From: Rhizophagus irregularis
Taxonomy: Eukaryota; Glomeromycota; Glomeromycetes; Glomerales; Glomeraceae
Direction of reading: 5' to 3'
Length of the DNA: 64,000 nt
NCBI RefSeq assembly: GCF_026210795.1
Contig: NC_089436.1
Coordinates: 868,001 to 932,000 of the forward strand
Under the pieces are notes generated by a model that did no database searches, was not told the origin of the DNA, and worked only from the letters and a program-made list of their open reading frames with translations. Positions 11,543 to 22,659 of the stretch are shown here, in pieces (positions within the stretch are counted from its first letter, which is position 1; each line of letters starts with the position of its first letter). The position numbers and the translations under genes were made by a program.

Positions 11543-12541
11543 TATATATTAATAGAAACCTTTTATTTTTAATAAAATTAAAATTATAATAATTATTAAG
11601 GATTTAATAGTCTTTTTAATAATATTCAAAATATTTGGAAAATATCAATTAAAACAAGTGTAATACACTGCATCTAAAATTTATTTGATTTTTGAATTAA
11701 CATTTATAGAAAAACTAACTAATTAAGTAACACCAAATTTTTTTAATAAATCAATGATTTTTTAAATTTTTAATGGTTTTTTTTTTGAAAAAAAAAAATC
11801 GATTGTGAGACAAGGAAATAATATAAAAGGCTGAAATTTTATACACTTAATATTAACCCATTTGGCAACATTTTTTGCAATTCCAATTACTTCTACATTG
11901 CAAAATTAAGTAACAATTAATATTTTTACTAATATGTAATGATTTTTTTTTTAACACTTTGTAAATATTATTTAATTGTAAAAATTAAAAATTAATATTT
12001 CTTAATAAGTGTCGGGATAATGAATGTCTGGATAAGAATGACGGGAATAATGTGGTTACGGATTTGGGGGTTATGATTTGTCGGGATTGTGAGCATCAGG
12101 ATTCTGATTGTCGGAATTTGAATATAACAATTCAAATAGTATTATTTGGATTGATATATCTCATCAACTTACCACGTTGATTATATAATAACCGTCGTAG
12201 TGTGTATTGCGTTGAAATAATTATAGTTTCTAGTATTGATCAATTTTTTTTTATGGTGGATATATAAAATCGATTTTACATAACTCTAAACTCCTCCAAT
12301 TTTTTATATTCCAAACTCTGCGGGAAAATCCTATACAATGATTTTTTTCACATAACACCTTTCTTTTCTCTCTAAAAAAAATTCACACCTGAACAAGTCT
12401 TTTGGTTGATTTTTGGTGTTTTTCCAAAAAGTGAGTGTCATATTATTATTTAATAAATAAAATATTACATCTATTATTTGAAACATCTTTCTTTAACCAT
12501 GTTAAATAATTATAACTACATTTTTTTTTCCTACTATTTTT
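11543..12541. other. AT-rich region downstream of TRAPPC2L
   Basis: Mostly A/T runs. A less AT-rich patch at about 12008-12120 has repeated GTCGGGAT/GTCTGGAT words and looks like a degenerate repeat. No gene is visible. Confidence 0.45.
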
Positions 12542-13320
12542 TTATGGATTAACAGCTTCATCAGAAGACATTGATCCAATAGCATCAATAGACGCAACAA
12601 ATTTTTTACTAACAATTGATTTTTTCCCATCTAAATTATAAAATGGATTACAAACTTGGTTGATATATACATTATGAATTTTCTTAAATAACTATAATAA
12701 AAATAAATAAATAAGTAAGATTATTGCATCAAGTTATTAATTTATTGTAGTAAATTTTGATAAATACGTACATTTCTCATATCCATATTCTTAATTACAG
12801 CATCAGGAATCGAAAGAACCACCACAAATTTTACTTTAGTGTTTGTTACATATCCGTACCTAAACAAGACGATTCGTCGTACATTAATTATCAATGAACC
12901 TATTTCTCAAAAGGTAAATCTTAACTTACACAGCTAAATCTTCCAACGCATATAATAATCCAAGATAAGTATCATCCGGTTCAGGTCCAGCGGCGCCAGC
13001 TAATGATTCAAATATATATGATTTAGAACAAATCTATTTATTTTTTTTTTTTAAAAAAAAAAATTCCCATCCCAAAATCTAACTAATTCAAACCTCTTTC
13101 ATCAATAACATCACAAGATGTATGAGCAATATAATGAAACTTTAAATCAGGATGAGATTTACTAAAATTTTTAATATATAATGGATTATTCTTGTGAAAA
13201 TTAGAAAAATATTAATAATTTAAATAATAATGACAAGGTTTTAGAACAGATAAAGTTAAATTTTTATTCGGTTACCTGTTTACCGATTATAGCAATGCTC
13301 TGTATTTTTATATTACTCAT
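12542..13320 (-). CDS. TRAPPC2L: TRAPP complex subunit 2-like (TRAPPC2L, Tca17-type), five exons
   Basis: Sedlin-family longin-fold subunit of the TRAPP vesicle-tethering complexes, acting at the Golgi in Rab-exchange complexes (family knowledge). Exons on the minus strand: 13320-13276, 13190-13094, 12999-12930, 12859-12772 and 12691-12542. All junctions are in phase and sum to 150 codons (149 aa), close to the family's usual length of about 140. Recognisable blocks in order: IQSIAIIGKQNNPLYIK at the N-terminus, LKFHYIAHTSCDVIDE, TYLGLLYALEDLAVYGYVTN, KVKFVVVL and a C-terminal LFKKIHNVYINQVCNPFYN. The exon 2 donor is GTTTGA, weaker than the others. The most likely single-copy housekeeping gene in the window. 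It is transcribed away from the methyltransferase, with about 1.4 kb between the two starts. Confidence 0.93.
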
Positions 13321-14718
13321 TTTATAACTTTATAACGTTAAAAAGCAGAAGAAAAGAAGAAGTGGTCTCGAAAAACAATTCAAGTATTAGGTACTTATAG
13401 AGTTCGTGCAATGCACATGATTTTATGTAACCTGATACTGATCTAACTTTAAGTATTTTTTGGGATGTGATCATCGTGTATCATAAAAATCTCGATTTAT
13501 TCTATTCTTGTATTGTCCGAGTTGGACCAAATAAATGATGTTTCTCGAATAAGTAATATAATCATTATGAAAGTTATGGATTTTTTATTTAAAATTACTT
13601 TTAATTACGTATAGTTAGTTATAATATATAAAGAATAAATTGAATAAATTACTTTATATTTTCGAAATGTTGGTGGTCTATTTTAATATTGTCTTTCAAG
13701 AATTAGGAAAAAAAAAATTTTTTTTTTTCCTTCAACCGATTTAATAATCTTGTCGTAACCTTATTGGTATCGCTTAACGCAATGGCCTTTATTTAGAAAT
13801 GGATGGCGTATTAAGTGATTATTTTAGAAATTTTATTTGCAGCCGAGGTTGAACTAAATGTTGAACATCTGCAGATCACTCAGGTGACGTGACGAAATAT
13901 TATTAAATCTTGGACTGATGAATTTTTACAGAAACTAATGTATTATTAAAAAACATAATAGGTTTTACCGTAACATATTTTATAATTTGATCGAGATTTT
14001 TATGAAGCAGTTATAGAATATGATTTAAAATCTTTTAACGACAATATGTTGTAATGAATCTAAATATGAGCGTCAACAATAAAAGTTTAGATTCCAATAG
14101 TTTAACCAATGAGATACGAAGATTAACTCGAAGTGGATTAGAAGCTAAATATTTCGAGATATATGATTTTAATAACTTATAGTGGTCATTAAGTCAAAGT
14201 TAGTGGTTATCCCATCGGTATTATGTATACACCAATGAAAAAAAAGTATAAAAAAGTATAAAATCCATCGGTGTATACGTCATACCCATGAAATAACAAA
14301 AAAAGGATTTAGATTTTAGAGTTAAATTTATAATAAATTAATCTATAAAGTTAAAAAACATGATTATTATGTAAAATGATGCCAATTACTCCTTGAAGAT
14401 TCTAATAAATATGATTATTAAATAAAGAATTGGTTTGTAAATGCTTACAAAGACGGATGTTGCGATACAAAATTAAGTTTTTTTTAAATAGATAATCTAG
14501 AAAAATTATTCGTTGTGTGAAACGTATCGTTACATATTTTAATATTTTTTCCGAATCCGTGAATGCTAGATATTACAAATATTACATCACTAATTCGACT
14601 TATAGGTTATGCAAGCCATTCAAACATTACAAATCACGGAACACAAATTTATTTAGGGTTCCCCGAATCAATTGGTATTTATATTCATGTAATTTCGTTA
14701 AATTTACTAAAAAAAAAC
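13321..14718. other. Intergenic region between divergent starts
   Basis: This stretch separates the starts of TRAPPC2L and the methyltransferase and must hold both promoters. It is AT-rich. A short repeated motif GTGTATAC/TATAC with AAAAAGTATAAA lies near 14220-14280. I see no coding sequence I would defend. Confidence 0.5.
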
Positions 14719-15848
14719 ATGGGAAAAAAATTTTCTAAATTATCGCAATCTTCCTCCAATGATAACGAAAATGAATTGGAAAGATCAAATGTACCAAAAC
14801 CTTTTAAATACGTTGACGGAAAAAGATACCATAATGTAACAAGTTTAAGATATCATTTACCAAATGATGGTGATGAGTTCGATAGATTACAAATGCAACA
14901 TTATTTATCAAGATATATTTGGCAATCAAATTTTTCCGCTCCTGTACATGAATTATTAAGGAATGGTGGTGAAGATATCAGGGTTCTTGATGTTGGGTAA
15001 ATAACATAAACATATAAATACAAATATATATATATATATATGTATGCATGTATGTATGTATATATGCGTAAAATTAATTATATTTTATTTCTCTACTTTA
15101 ACCTTGATAGTTGTGGACCAGGAACGTGGATTTTAGAAATGTCATCCGATTATCCTCAAACTGGAATGTTTCATGGCATAGATATTGCACCTATATTTCC
15201 TGATACAATTAAACCATTTAATGCAACGTTTTCTATACAAAATGCATTAGAAGGTTTAAATTTTCCGGATAATCATTTTGATTATGTCTATATGAGATTC
15301 CTTACAGCAGCATTTTCAACTGAACAATGGGAAACTATTGTTATACCTGAACTTGTTCGTGTAACAAAAAATGGAGGTTATATAGAAATTATGGAATGGG
15401 ATGTAAAAATATATGGACAAGGACCAATTGCTAAAAGATTAATGGATTCGTGTAACTATCAAAGTTTTATTTATTTATTTATTTAATGAATTAATAATTT
15501 AACAAAAGAAAATTTTTATTTTTTTATATAGTTTTATCAGATTTAAGATCTCGTGGTATAAATGATTATATTGTAGAAGTTATACCAGAATTTATGGAAA
15601 AAATAAATCAATTAACAAATATTGAACATGAAACTTGTGTCAATCCACAAGGTCTTTATGGTGGACAACTTGGTAAACTAGCTTTAGATAATGGTATAAG
15701 CATATTTCGTACATATAAACCAAAATTTTCTAAAGAATATAATATGACATCAGATGAATATGATAAATTAATAGAAGATTTCATTAAAGAAATGGACATT
15801 TATAAACCTCATAATATAACTCATAGATTTTGGGCTAAGAAAATTTAA
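14719..15848 (+). CDS. SAM-dependent class I methyltransferase, three exons
   Basis: Exons 14719-14996, 15111-15451 and 15532-15848 join in phase to 312 codons (311 aa). Motif I DVGCGPGTW spans the first intron (D about residue 91), followed by the acidic strand MFHGIDIAPIFP and the motif LNFPDNHFDYVYMR. Then comes the helix EQWETIVIPELVRVTKNGG and a strand YIEIMEWDVKI, the order of a Rossmann-fold methyltransferase of the Methyltransf_25/LaeA-like type. The small-molecule or protein substrate cannot be read from sequence. I chose the ATG at 14719 because it gives M-G-K-K-F-S-K, an N-myristoylation-type start, followed by a Ser/Asn-rich linker. An upstream in-frame ATG at 14563 exists but its segment has no family resemblance. 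(TA)n runs fill intron 1. Confidence 0.9.
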
Positions 15849-17265
15849 TTTAATTTATAATAAAAAACAAGTATGGTATTTTTTTAAAAGATCTTTATAA
15901 ACATTACCTTATTTGGGGTTTTTAAAATAAAATAAAAAAAAACGCGAAAAAAGAACATCAAAGAACATCCAATCAAATTATTTTACACACCTGGTTAAGT
16001 AACTAGGTGTGATTGGATAAAAACAACCTGATTGGTTACACATAATTAATTGATATTACTGCGGGGTATGAATAATAATAAATGGGTAAATGTACTTAAT
16101 GCACACTATCATTAAAATCGATGCATTCCCTTTTTATACTTTTTGTACCTTTTTGTAAAGTTAATATGGAAACTATAAATTAAAACTTGTTCATAATCAG
16201 AAGATTACCTTGTATATAAAAGTATTATAAATGTAACGCCTAAAATAATCTTATAAAGTATTAATTAAAAATGCACATGTGCTTTAATTAATAATAAGCG
16301 CCATTTTTACATATTAATTCACCCTAAAGTGAAATGAAAAAAAGTTTTTTGAAGTTTTTCTTTAAAAATTAATGATTTTAACTTAATGGGAAATATTTTT
16401 TTTGACTTTATTTATTTATTTGTATATTTTAACAGTGTAATCGACTTTTCATTTTGATAAGGAGGAAAAAAGAGTTGTAACAGGGATTTTTTCGTAAAAG
16501 ATCTACTTTATCTAATTTATATTATCCCGAATTTTCATTTTTTCACATCAAAAAGGATATTTACGATTTATAATAATTCACGTGAAAAACGTGTAAGTTT
16601 GCATTTCAAAAGGGTCACCTTACGATAATGTATAAATGTGGTTATACCTCCACTTTCGATGGGATTAAGTACAATAGGAATTTTAGAATTCTTTTTATAT
16701 ATATCATGATTCTTTTTTTGATGATAACAATAAAATATATTTTCGTAATCCATAAAAATGTTAAAAAGTATAATATAACCCTTATTTAATAACCTTTATT
16801 AAGCTCGTATATTAGACTTATTTTAGTTTAAACTTTTTAAAGGACAATCAAAATTTTTTCGGTTCTTCTTTACTGTAAATTAATTTTTTTAAAAAAAATA
16901 TATATTTATTTAGCATATTCAAATTTTTTTTTTAAAGTTCTTATAAAAAAAAAACCAAAGCATTTCCCATTGTTTGGAAACAAGTTTTTTTTAAACGCCC
17001 ACATATTTCACAATTACTTTATATGTAAATTGGATAAAAAAAAAATTTTTTTTCGGCGCATAATCTTCCATTTAAGTTTGGCACGAGGCAAAGAATTGTG
17101 TTAAATTGTCTAATCGTTATAGTATAAGTTGTATTATATCATCAACGAAAGTTCTATTCAAAAGGATATATAAGAAGTACTTCTCTCCCTCCTTGGTATT
17201 TTTCTTTCTTTTTTTTTGTTTTTAACAAAAAAAAAATTTTTATTATATTTTTCTTTTTTTTTCAA
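15849..17265. other. Intergenic region with a GTTA-centred palindrome
   Basis: Gene-free. At 15986-16011 there is an imperfect palindrome with arms CACACCTGGTTA and TAACTAGGTGTG, followed by CCTGATTGGTTACAC, possibly a protein-binding site. Upstream of the next gene (17170-17265) is a long pyrimidine-rich tract leading into the ATG, common in highly expressed fungal promoters. Short open frames here, such as the minus-strand one at 16568-16753, have no supporting features. Confidence 0.5.
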
Positions 17266-18614
17266 ATGGAAATGATTAAATGCAAATGTGTAGAATGCAC
17301 AACATCACGTGTAATGGACTTAGATTTTAAGAGAGATTTACAACATCTTGTTCTCACGTTATGTCGTATTTTATTTAATAATATTCAAGAAAAAATATCT
17401 TATAGGAATTCACAATCATTATGTCAAAAAATGTATCATGGAGATATTAGTTGTATTGACGATTTACACCCATTTGTTAAAATATTTAAGATGGCAAATT
17501 ATTTACAATTTAGAACGGTATCTTTTAATAATTCAACAACAAAGATTATATTTAACTATCAATGGGATTTACAAGATCAAGATTTGAATTTAAATCATTT
17601 AATTGAAATATCAAAATTTTATTATCAAAGTTTTTTGTCTTTTTTTTATAAAATTGACAGATGGAGACGTTTATCTTTGAAAAGCTTAACGAATTCTATG
17701 ATATTATCAAGAATCGAACATTTTATTCCCGGATTTAAATATCTTTACGATTTTCATTGGATTTCAGATTCATCAAATTCGTCATCAAATTCTCTAAATT
17801 CTTCATCTGTTTTTTCTTCTTTAAATTATCTTGCCGCTGATTATGATCCTAATGTGTTCTTTTTGGCTTCGGATTTTGGTGTATGCATCGTTGTAATTGT
17901 TAAAAATTACTATAGAGATTCTATTTATAAATCTCCTCAAGATTTAAATGAAGAATTTAACGAATATATTGATTTAGTTAATAATTACAAAAAATATGCT
18001 ACGGAAAGACATGAAAATAAATTATTGACGGTTATCGGTGCTACTTTTACTGAAGATCCAAATTGTATTTATCCTGTTGAATTTGTGGATGAAATTGATC
18101 GTTCGATCGCAAATGCTGTTCAATCATACTCTAATTCAAATTCTTCATCTTCAACACTTGGGATTTATCAAGGTAACATACATACATACATATATATATA
18201 TATAATTTTATTTAATTCAATGCCGGTTATTGATTTCATTTCTTTTTTTCGTATCACAGCTCCTCGACAAGAGCCTGCAAGGACATATGAAGCTAACAAA
18301 GAAATATACGGTCAATCATGGGATCATCATCCCGAATTAACTCAAAAGGGTATATTATAAGCGAGAAACACAATTATATGTGTTTTCACATATTATAAGT
18401 TCTAAAATTTCTCCTTTTTTATGCAGGTTTTACACAATTGATGAAAATGCCATTAAATCCCGGAAAAAGTGCGCCAATTGTTGGTGTAGATTGGGGATAC
18501 TATCAACAAGATAATGATTTCGAACAAAATGATTATTATAATCAAGATTATAATAATTATAATAATTATAATTATAATTCTTATTATGATTATACTTATC
18601 AAAATTATAATTAA
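17266..18614 (+). CDS. Orphan protein with Tyr/Asn-rich tail, three exons
   Basis: I do not recognise this family. Exons 17266-18172, 18260-18349 and 18427-18614 join in phase to 395 codons (394 aa) with GTAACA and GTATAT donors and CACAG/TGCAG acceptors. The N-terminus has a cysteine cluster C-K-C-V-E-C (residues 5-10), then a helix-rich region. The middle has a Ser/Asn run, then FFLASDFGVCIVVIVKNYY, which could be a buried strand pair. The last 35 residues are almost only Y, N, Q and D (YNNYNNYNYNSYYDY), a low-complexity tail of the type that drives condensates or glutamine/asparagine-rich aggregation. No signal peptide. A polypyrimidine promoter and conserved splice sites make it a credible expressed gene. 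Confidence 0.8.
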
Positions 18615-20181
18615 TTTTCTTTCTTTTGTTTTTTTTTTCACATAAAAAGAAGGAAATTTTAATTATAATTTTTTTATCATTACTATTATTATTATTATTT
18701 TGTATAGACTTTTGATTTGACACTTACATACATATATATAGAATATTTTATTTTTACATATTTTATTTTGTTTTATTTATTTATTTATTTATTATTTATT
18801 TTGTAAATTAATTTTTTTTAAATGAACTTATCAAATTACGATTTGAACAAATAACAAACCACATTCTGATTGGACGTATCAATTGCCGCAGTATTATTAA
18901 ACGTATAGTACAACAGAGAAGCAAGATCCGCACGATAACCATTTATACGATTATCCGTATGGGCGGATTAACCTATCTATCAAATGATGACCTTTGCAGT
19001 AGGAATTCTTTGTTTATTTTGTAAGATTATTTTTATTTAATTAACAAGGAGTCTTAGTATGTTTAGTACTAATCTCATATCCTACTACGTCGAAGTGTAA
19101 TATTATTATCTCGGGTACATCCAAAATCACATGACTTAATTTTAATTTGTCACGTGTTCTATCCCAATAGTAAATCAAATTATTTCATTGTTTCATAATT
19201 TCATTTATAAGAATAGTTTATCTAACATTATTGGTCGTATATAAAAATATTGGTTAATAAATGGTAAGATTTGTATTTATACATTAAGCAAATAATTATA
19301 ATATTAATAATTTATTCAAGATTTCTGGTAATATAATATTTAATTTACAAAAATAAGTAATTTAGTTAATATAATAATATTTTAAATATTAGTTTTTTTT
19401 TTTAGTTTTAAGATCTTAATTTATAGTACTTTATTAGTATAATAATATATAAATTATATAATATGTTAAAATATAACCAAAATATTAATATATCATCATT
19501 TTAAAAAGAATTATTGCAAGTTTGTAATAGTATATTTAACTATATAAATATTTTACATATAATTCTTTGCAAATATTCTGTAATTTAGAATGTTTAATTT
19601 GTATTAGATATAATAATAGAATTTATTCCTTTTTACTTGTAAAATATTTTAGATATTAATATATAATAGTAAATATTTTTAGTTTTTTTTAGTATGTATT
19701 TGTAATTTTATTAAAGTATAAATAAAAAAAAAGTATACAAAATAAATTTTTATAAATATTAACAGTTAATTATATAGTAAAATAAAATTTTAATACTTTA
19801 TAAAGTATTATATTAAAAATCAAATCAAATCAAATTAAAATCATTGTAGTTTAATATTCTAATATAATTAAATTACAAACCATTTATTATATATATATAT
19901 TTCACGTGTACTGTTAAATAATTATTAATTTTATAAATAAACTTTATTTGTAATGAGTTATTTTAACTAGATCCACTATACTGCTGTTTTATTATTTTTA
20001 CTTTTGTTGATGTGATTAAAAATTTTTCTGGATTTTTATAAAACATCTTACCAGTATTTTAAATTAATTGATCAATAAAACTTTTTTTAATTTATTATTT
20101 ATTTTTATAAAAATAATATTTTATTTTTTATATAAATATAAAATTTTTTTAAAAAATTATCCTATCTAATTTATAAATATA
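18615..20181. other. AT-rich gene-free region
   Basis: Nearly pure A/T with short runs after about 19150. The part 18840-19150 is less biased but shows no open frame or repeat structure that I can support. Confidence 0.5.
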
Positions 20182-22152
20182 GATTTTGGTACATTTAGAA
20201 ATGTATACCATTCTCTAGGTGGTATTTATGTACAGTTTGGCAATATGCTAGCACATCAAAGAAAGCTAATAAAGAACTATTTTGTTATTGGGTTTATTCT
20301 ATTTGGAGGAAAATTTGATGAATTTATAATACCATTTATTTTAGAAATGAAGGAATTAGAGAAAGGAAAGGTGATGACTGTCCAAGGACAAGATCATGGA
20401 TAATTGCTGGTTTAGGCATTATTACGATAGATTTACCTTAAGATAACAATATGACAGGAATACTAAGGTATTTTTTCAACTTAGTTAATAATATAATAAT
20501 ATAATTTTATGACAACTATTTAAAATTTTTTAAAAAATAAATTTAGATATAATGCAAATAAGGGTTGTCGTACTTGTAAAACTACTAAAGAATCATTAAG
20601 TGCTCACAATTAGAATATCGTAACAACATTACGTTATCATCATATTACAGACAAAGAAATTTCAAAAATTTCTCATGAGACTATAATGTCAAGAAGAGAT
20701 CAACTTTGTACAGAATATGGTTTATGATCATTACCTAGTATTTTAGATAAATTAAAAAGGGAAAGACAATTGGACAGCTATTAAAATTAACTTGTAAATT
20801 ATTTTCACGAGAAGGAGAAGATAATTTTATTGAAATTTGGAAAAATTTTGAAATCCCAAAAAGGTGGTCTCGCTTACCAAATTTGATTACTCACTACAAT
20901 TAAGGTTGCTTGTCTAAACCTCTTCAAAATCCTACGATTAGTTTCGTCAAAATTTTACTATAGATTTATTATAGTTTCGGCAGAGTTTCAGCAGTTTCGG
21001 CATTTATAATAAGTTTCGGCAGTTTCGCCTTTCTCCAAAGTTTCGCCAGTTTTTTAATATAACTTTAATATAGTTTCGGCAGAATTTCGCTTTTCGGCGA
21101 AATGCCATCTTTCCTAAACCCTTAGGTTTCGGCAAGCAACCTTAACTACAATAGTTTTATAATGTTAGATTTACTTAGATCTATGATTATACCATTTTTG
21201 TTAAACCAGTTTTTAAAAGAATCAAGTATCAAACGTAATGAAACAGCCATGATTCAACAAAGAATTAATACATTTCAAGTTAATTCAGTTCCAAAAATTA
21301 TTATATCTTGTTGGATACATGTTGCAAAACTATAAAAACAGTTTTTAACAAGAAATTTACATCAGATAGCTATGACAATGTCTTGAAGAAGAGTTTTCAA
21401 TCCTTCTAAAGGTATAGTTACAAATTTAATATTCAAAATGTGGAATAATTTCAAATAATTAACAATATTTTACTTTTATAGGTTTTTGTAAATTTTATTA
21501 ATTTACCAAACATATATGTTAATATGCATCTTTTGATGCATGCTAAACCTTTAGAACATTTATTAATACAAAAGTTGGTATAAAAGAAATGGTCTATCGT
21601 ATTTTTAAAAGGATGGTACCAAAGACTAATTTCAAAAACATAGATTTGAATTTATTAAAGCGTTATAATACTCTATTTGCAATTCGACATTTAGCAGATG
21701 GTGGTATTGATCCAAGATTTAATAGATCTTGTATTGGATTTACAAATTCAAATTTTGGACAATTATTTTTAAATTGGTATGTTACAGAAGATAAATATTT
21801 AACTGAAGCAATAATTGAACAAAATCAAGACGATGATGATGATACAAAAAGTAAGTATTTTATTTATTTTATTGCATATAGTAGTACATATTTGATATTT
21901 ATATTTACTAATCTTTTAATTTAGTTATATCTCCAGTAAACTTTATTTCCAATATTTCTTTAAAAAAAAGAATATCAAAGCAGAAACGTGATAAACTTCT
22001 TTTAACTTTGCATAATTTTAAAACTGAATTATTTTTATCTTATGTGAATATAAAGTTTGAGGCGGCACTTATAAACTCTTCAATTAATTGGTACAAATTT
22101 GCATCATATATGATTAAAGAAAATGGTATCCTTTTAAAAGTTCACCTACATC
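20182..22152 (+). pseudogene. Eroded transposase, Plavaka/CACTA-like
   Basis: Reading plus-strand frames with stops skipped gives SLGGIYVQFGNML, LIKNYFVIGFIPFGGKFDEF, IPFILEMKELEKGKVMTV, then AGLGIITIDLP and a cysteine pair KGCRTCKTT. After an intervening MITE it continues IMLDLLRSMIIPFLLNQF, IIISCWIHVAKL, then FAIRHLADGGIDPRF and NSNFGQLFLNWYV. The order (an LGxxYxQFGN/VPFGGxFxxF block, a CxxC, then long helices) matches CMC-type transposases common in Glomeromycotina (inference from resemblance). In-frame stops near 20400, 20610 and 20728 and frame changes show it is dead. It is interrupted at 20901-21144 and bordered at right by a hAT end at 22153. Confidence 0.6.
20901..21144. mobile_element. 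244-bp hAT MITE, copy 1
   Basis: Perfect 12-bp ends TAAGGTTGCTTG and CAAGCAACCTTA, with a perfect 8-bp duplication ACTACAAT (20893-20900 and 21145-21152). The interior repeats GTTTCGGCAG and similar words. It is nearly identical and exactly equal in length to the copy at 47611-47854. The 8-bp duplication assigns it to the hAT superfamily. It interrupts the transposase relic between the LITHYN and IMLDLL parts. Confidence 0.93.
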
Positions 22153-22345
22153 TAAGGTTGCTTGCCGAAACCTGTTTGGCCTAATGCTGAAAGGTGAAAC
22201 CTCTTATATAGTGCCAAAACGCTGAAACACCGAAACTGCAAAATCTGTCAAAATTGTGAAACTGCTGAAACATGCCAAAACCTTTATAATAGGTTTCTCC
22301 GTAGTTTCAGTATAGTTGATCATAAGATTTGCATATAATTACGCC
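22153..22345. mobile_element. End of a TAAGGTTGCTTG-type hAT element
   Basis: Begins TAAGGTTGCTTGCCGAAACC, the same terminus as the right end of the 244-bp MITE read in reverse. The following DNA is rich in CCGAAAC/GCTGAAAC words. No matching right end is visible before the hAT gene or in the 26 kb region. It may be the left end of the autonomous hAT whose gene begins at 22660, with the right end lost. Confidence 0.6.
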
Positions 22346-22659
22346 AAGTTACACCAATTAATAATATAATTTAGATAATCAAATAATCTACAGATAAAAG
22401 ATTAAACTTCAATATTTTACCGTCATCTTAGTTCTTTTAAGCTTTATCTAGTGTTAGAATTTTCATTTCTAACTCCTATATTAATATTATGATATTACAC
22501 GTTTTTGCAGTTTTTTTTAAGGGGCTTATATTCATTAAAGGAAAATGCGTAACATACATTTAATAAACCAAATTCCGTCATCTCCTTTAACACTGAACTA
22601 AAGTTTCTTTTACTTTCTTCCGTTTTCTTAATAATAAAATTAATAATAAACTGTTTCAA

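Noticed and set aside
16568..16753. 61-residue minus-strand frame between two genes
   Set aside because: No splice signals, domain or promoter-like context; length expected by chance.
18430..18723. Antisense frame rich in Asn, Tyr and Lys
   Set aside because: Shadow of the Tyr/Asn-rich last exon of the plus-strand gene.
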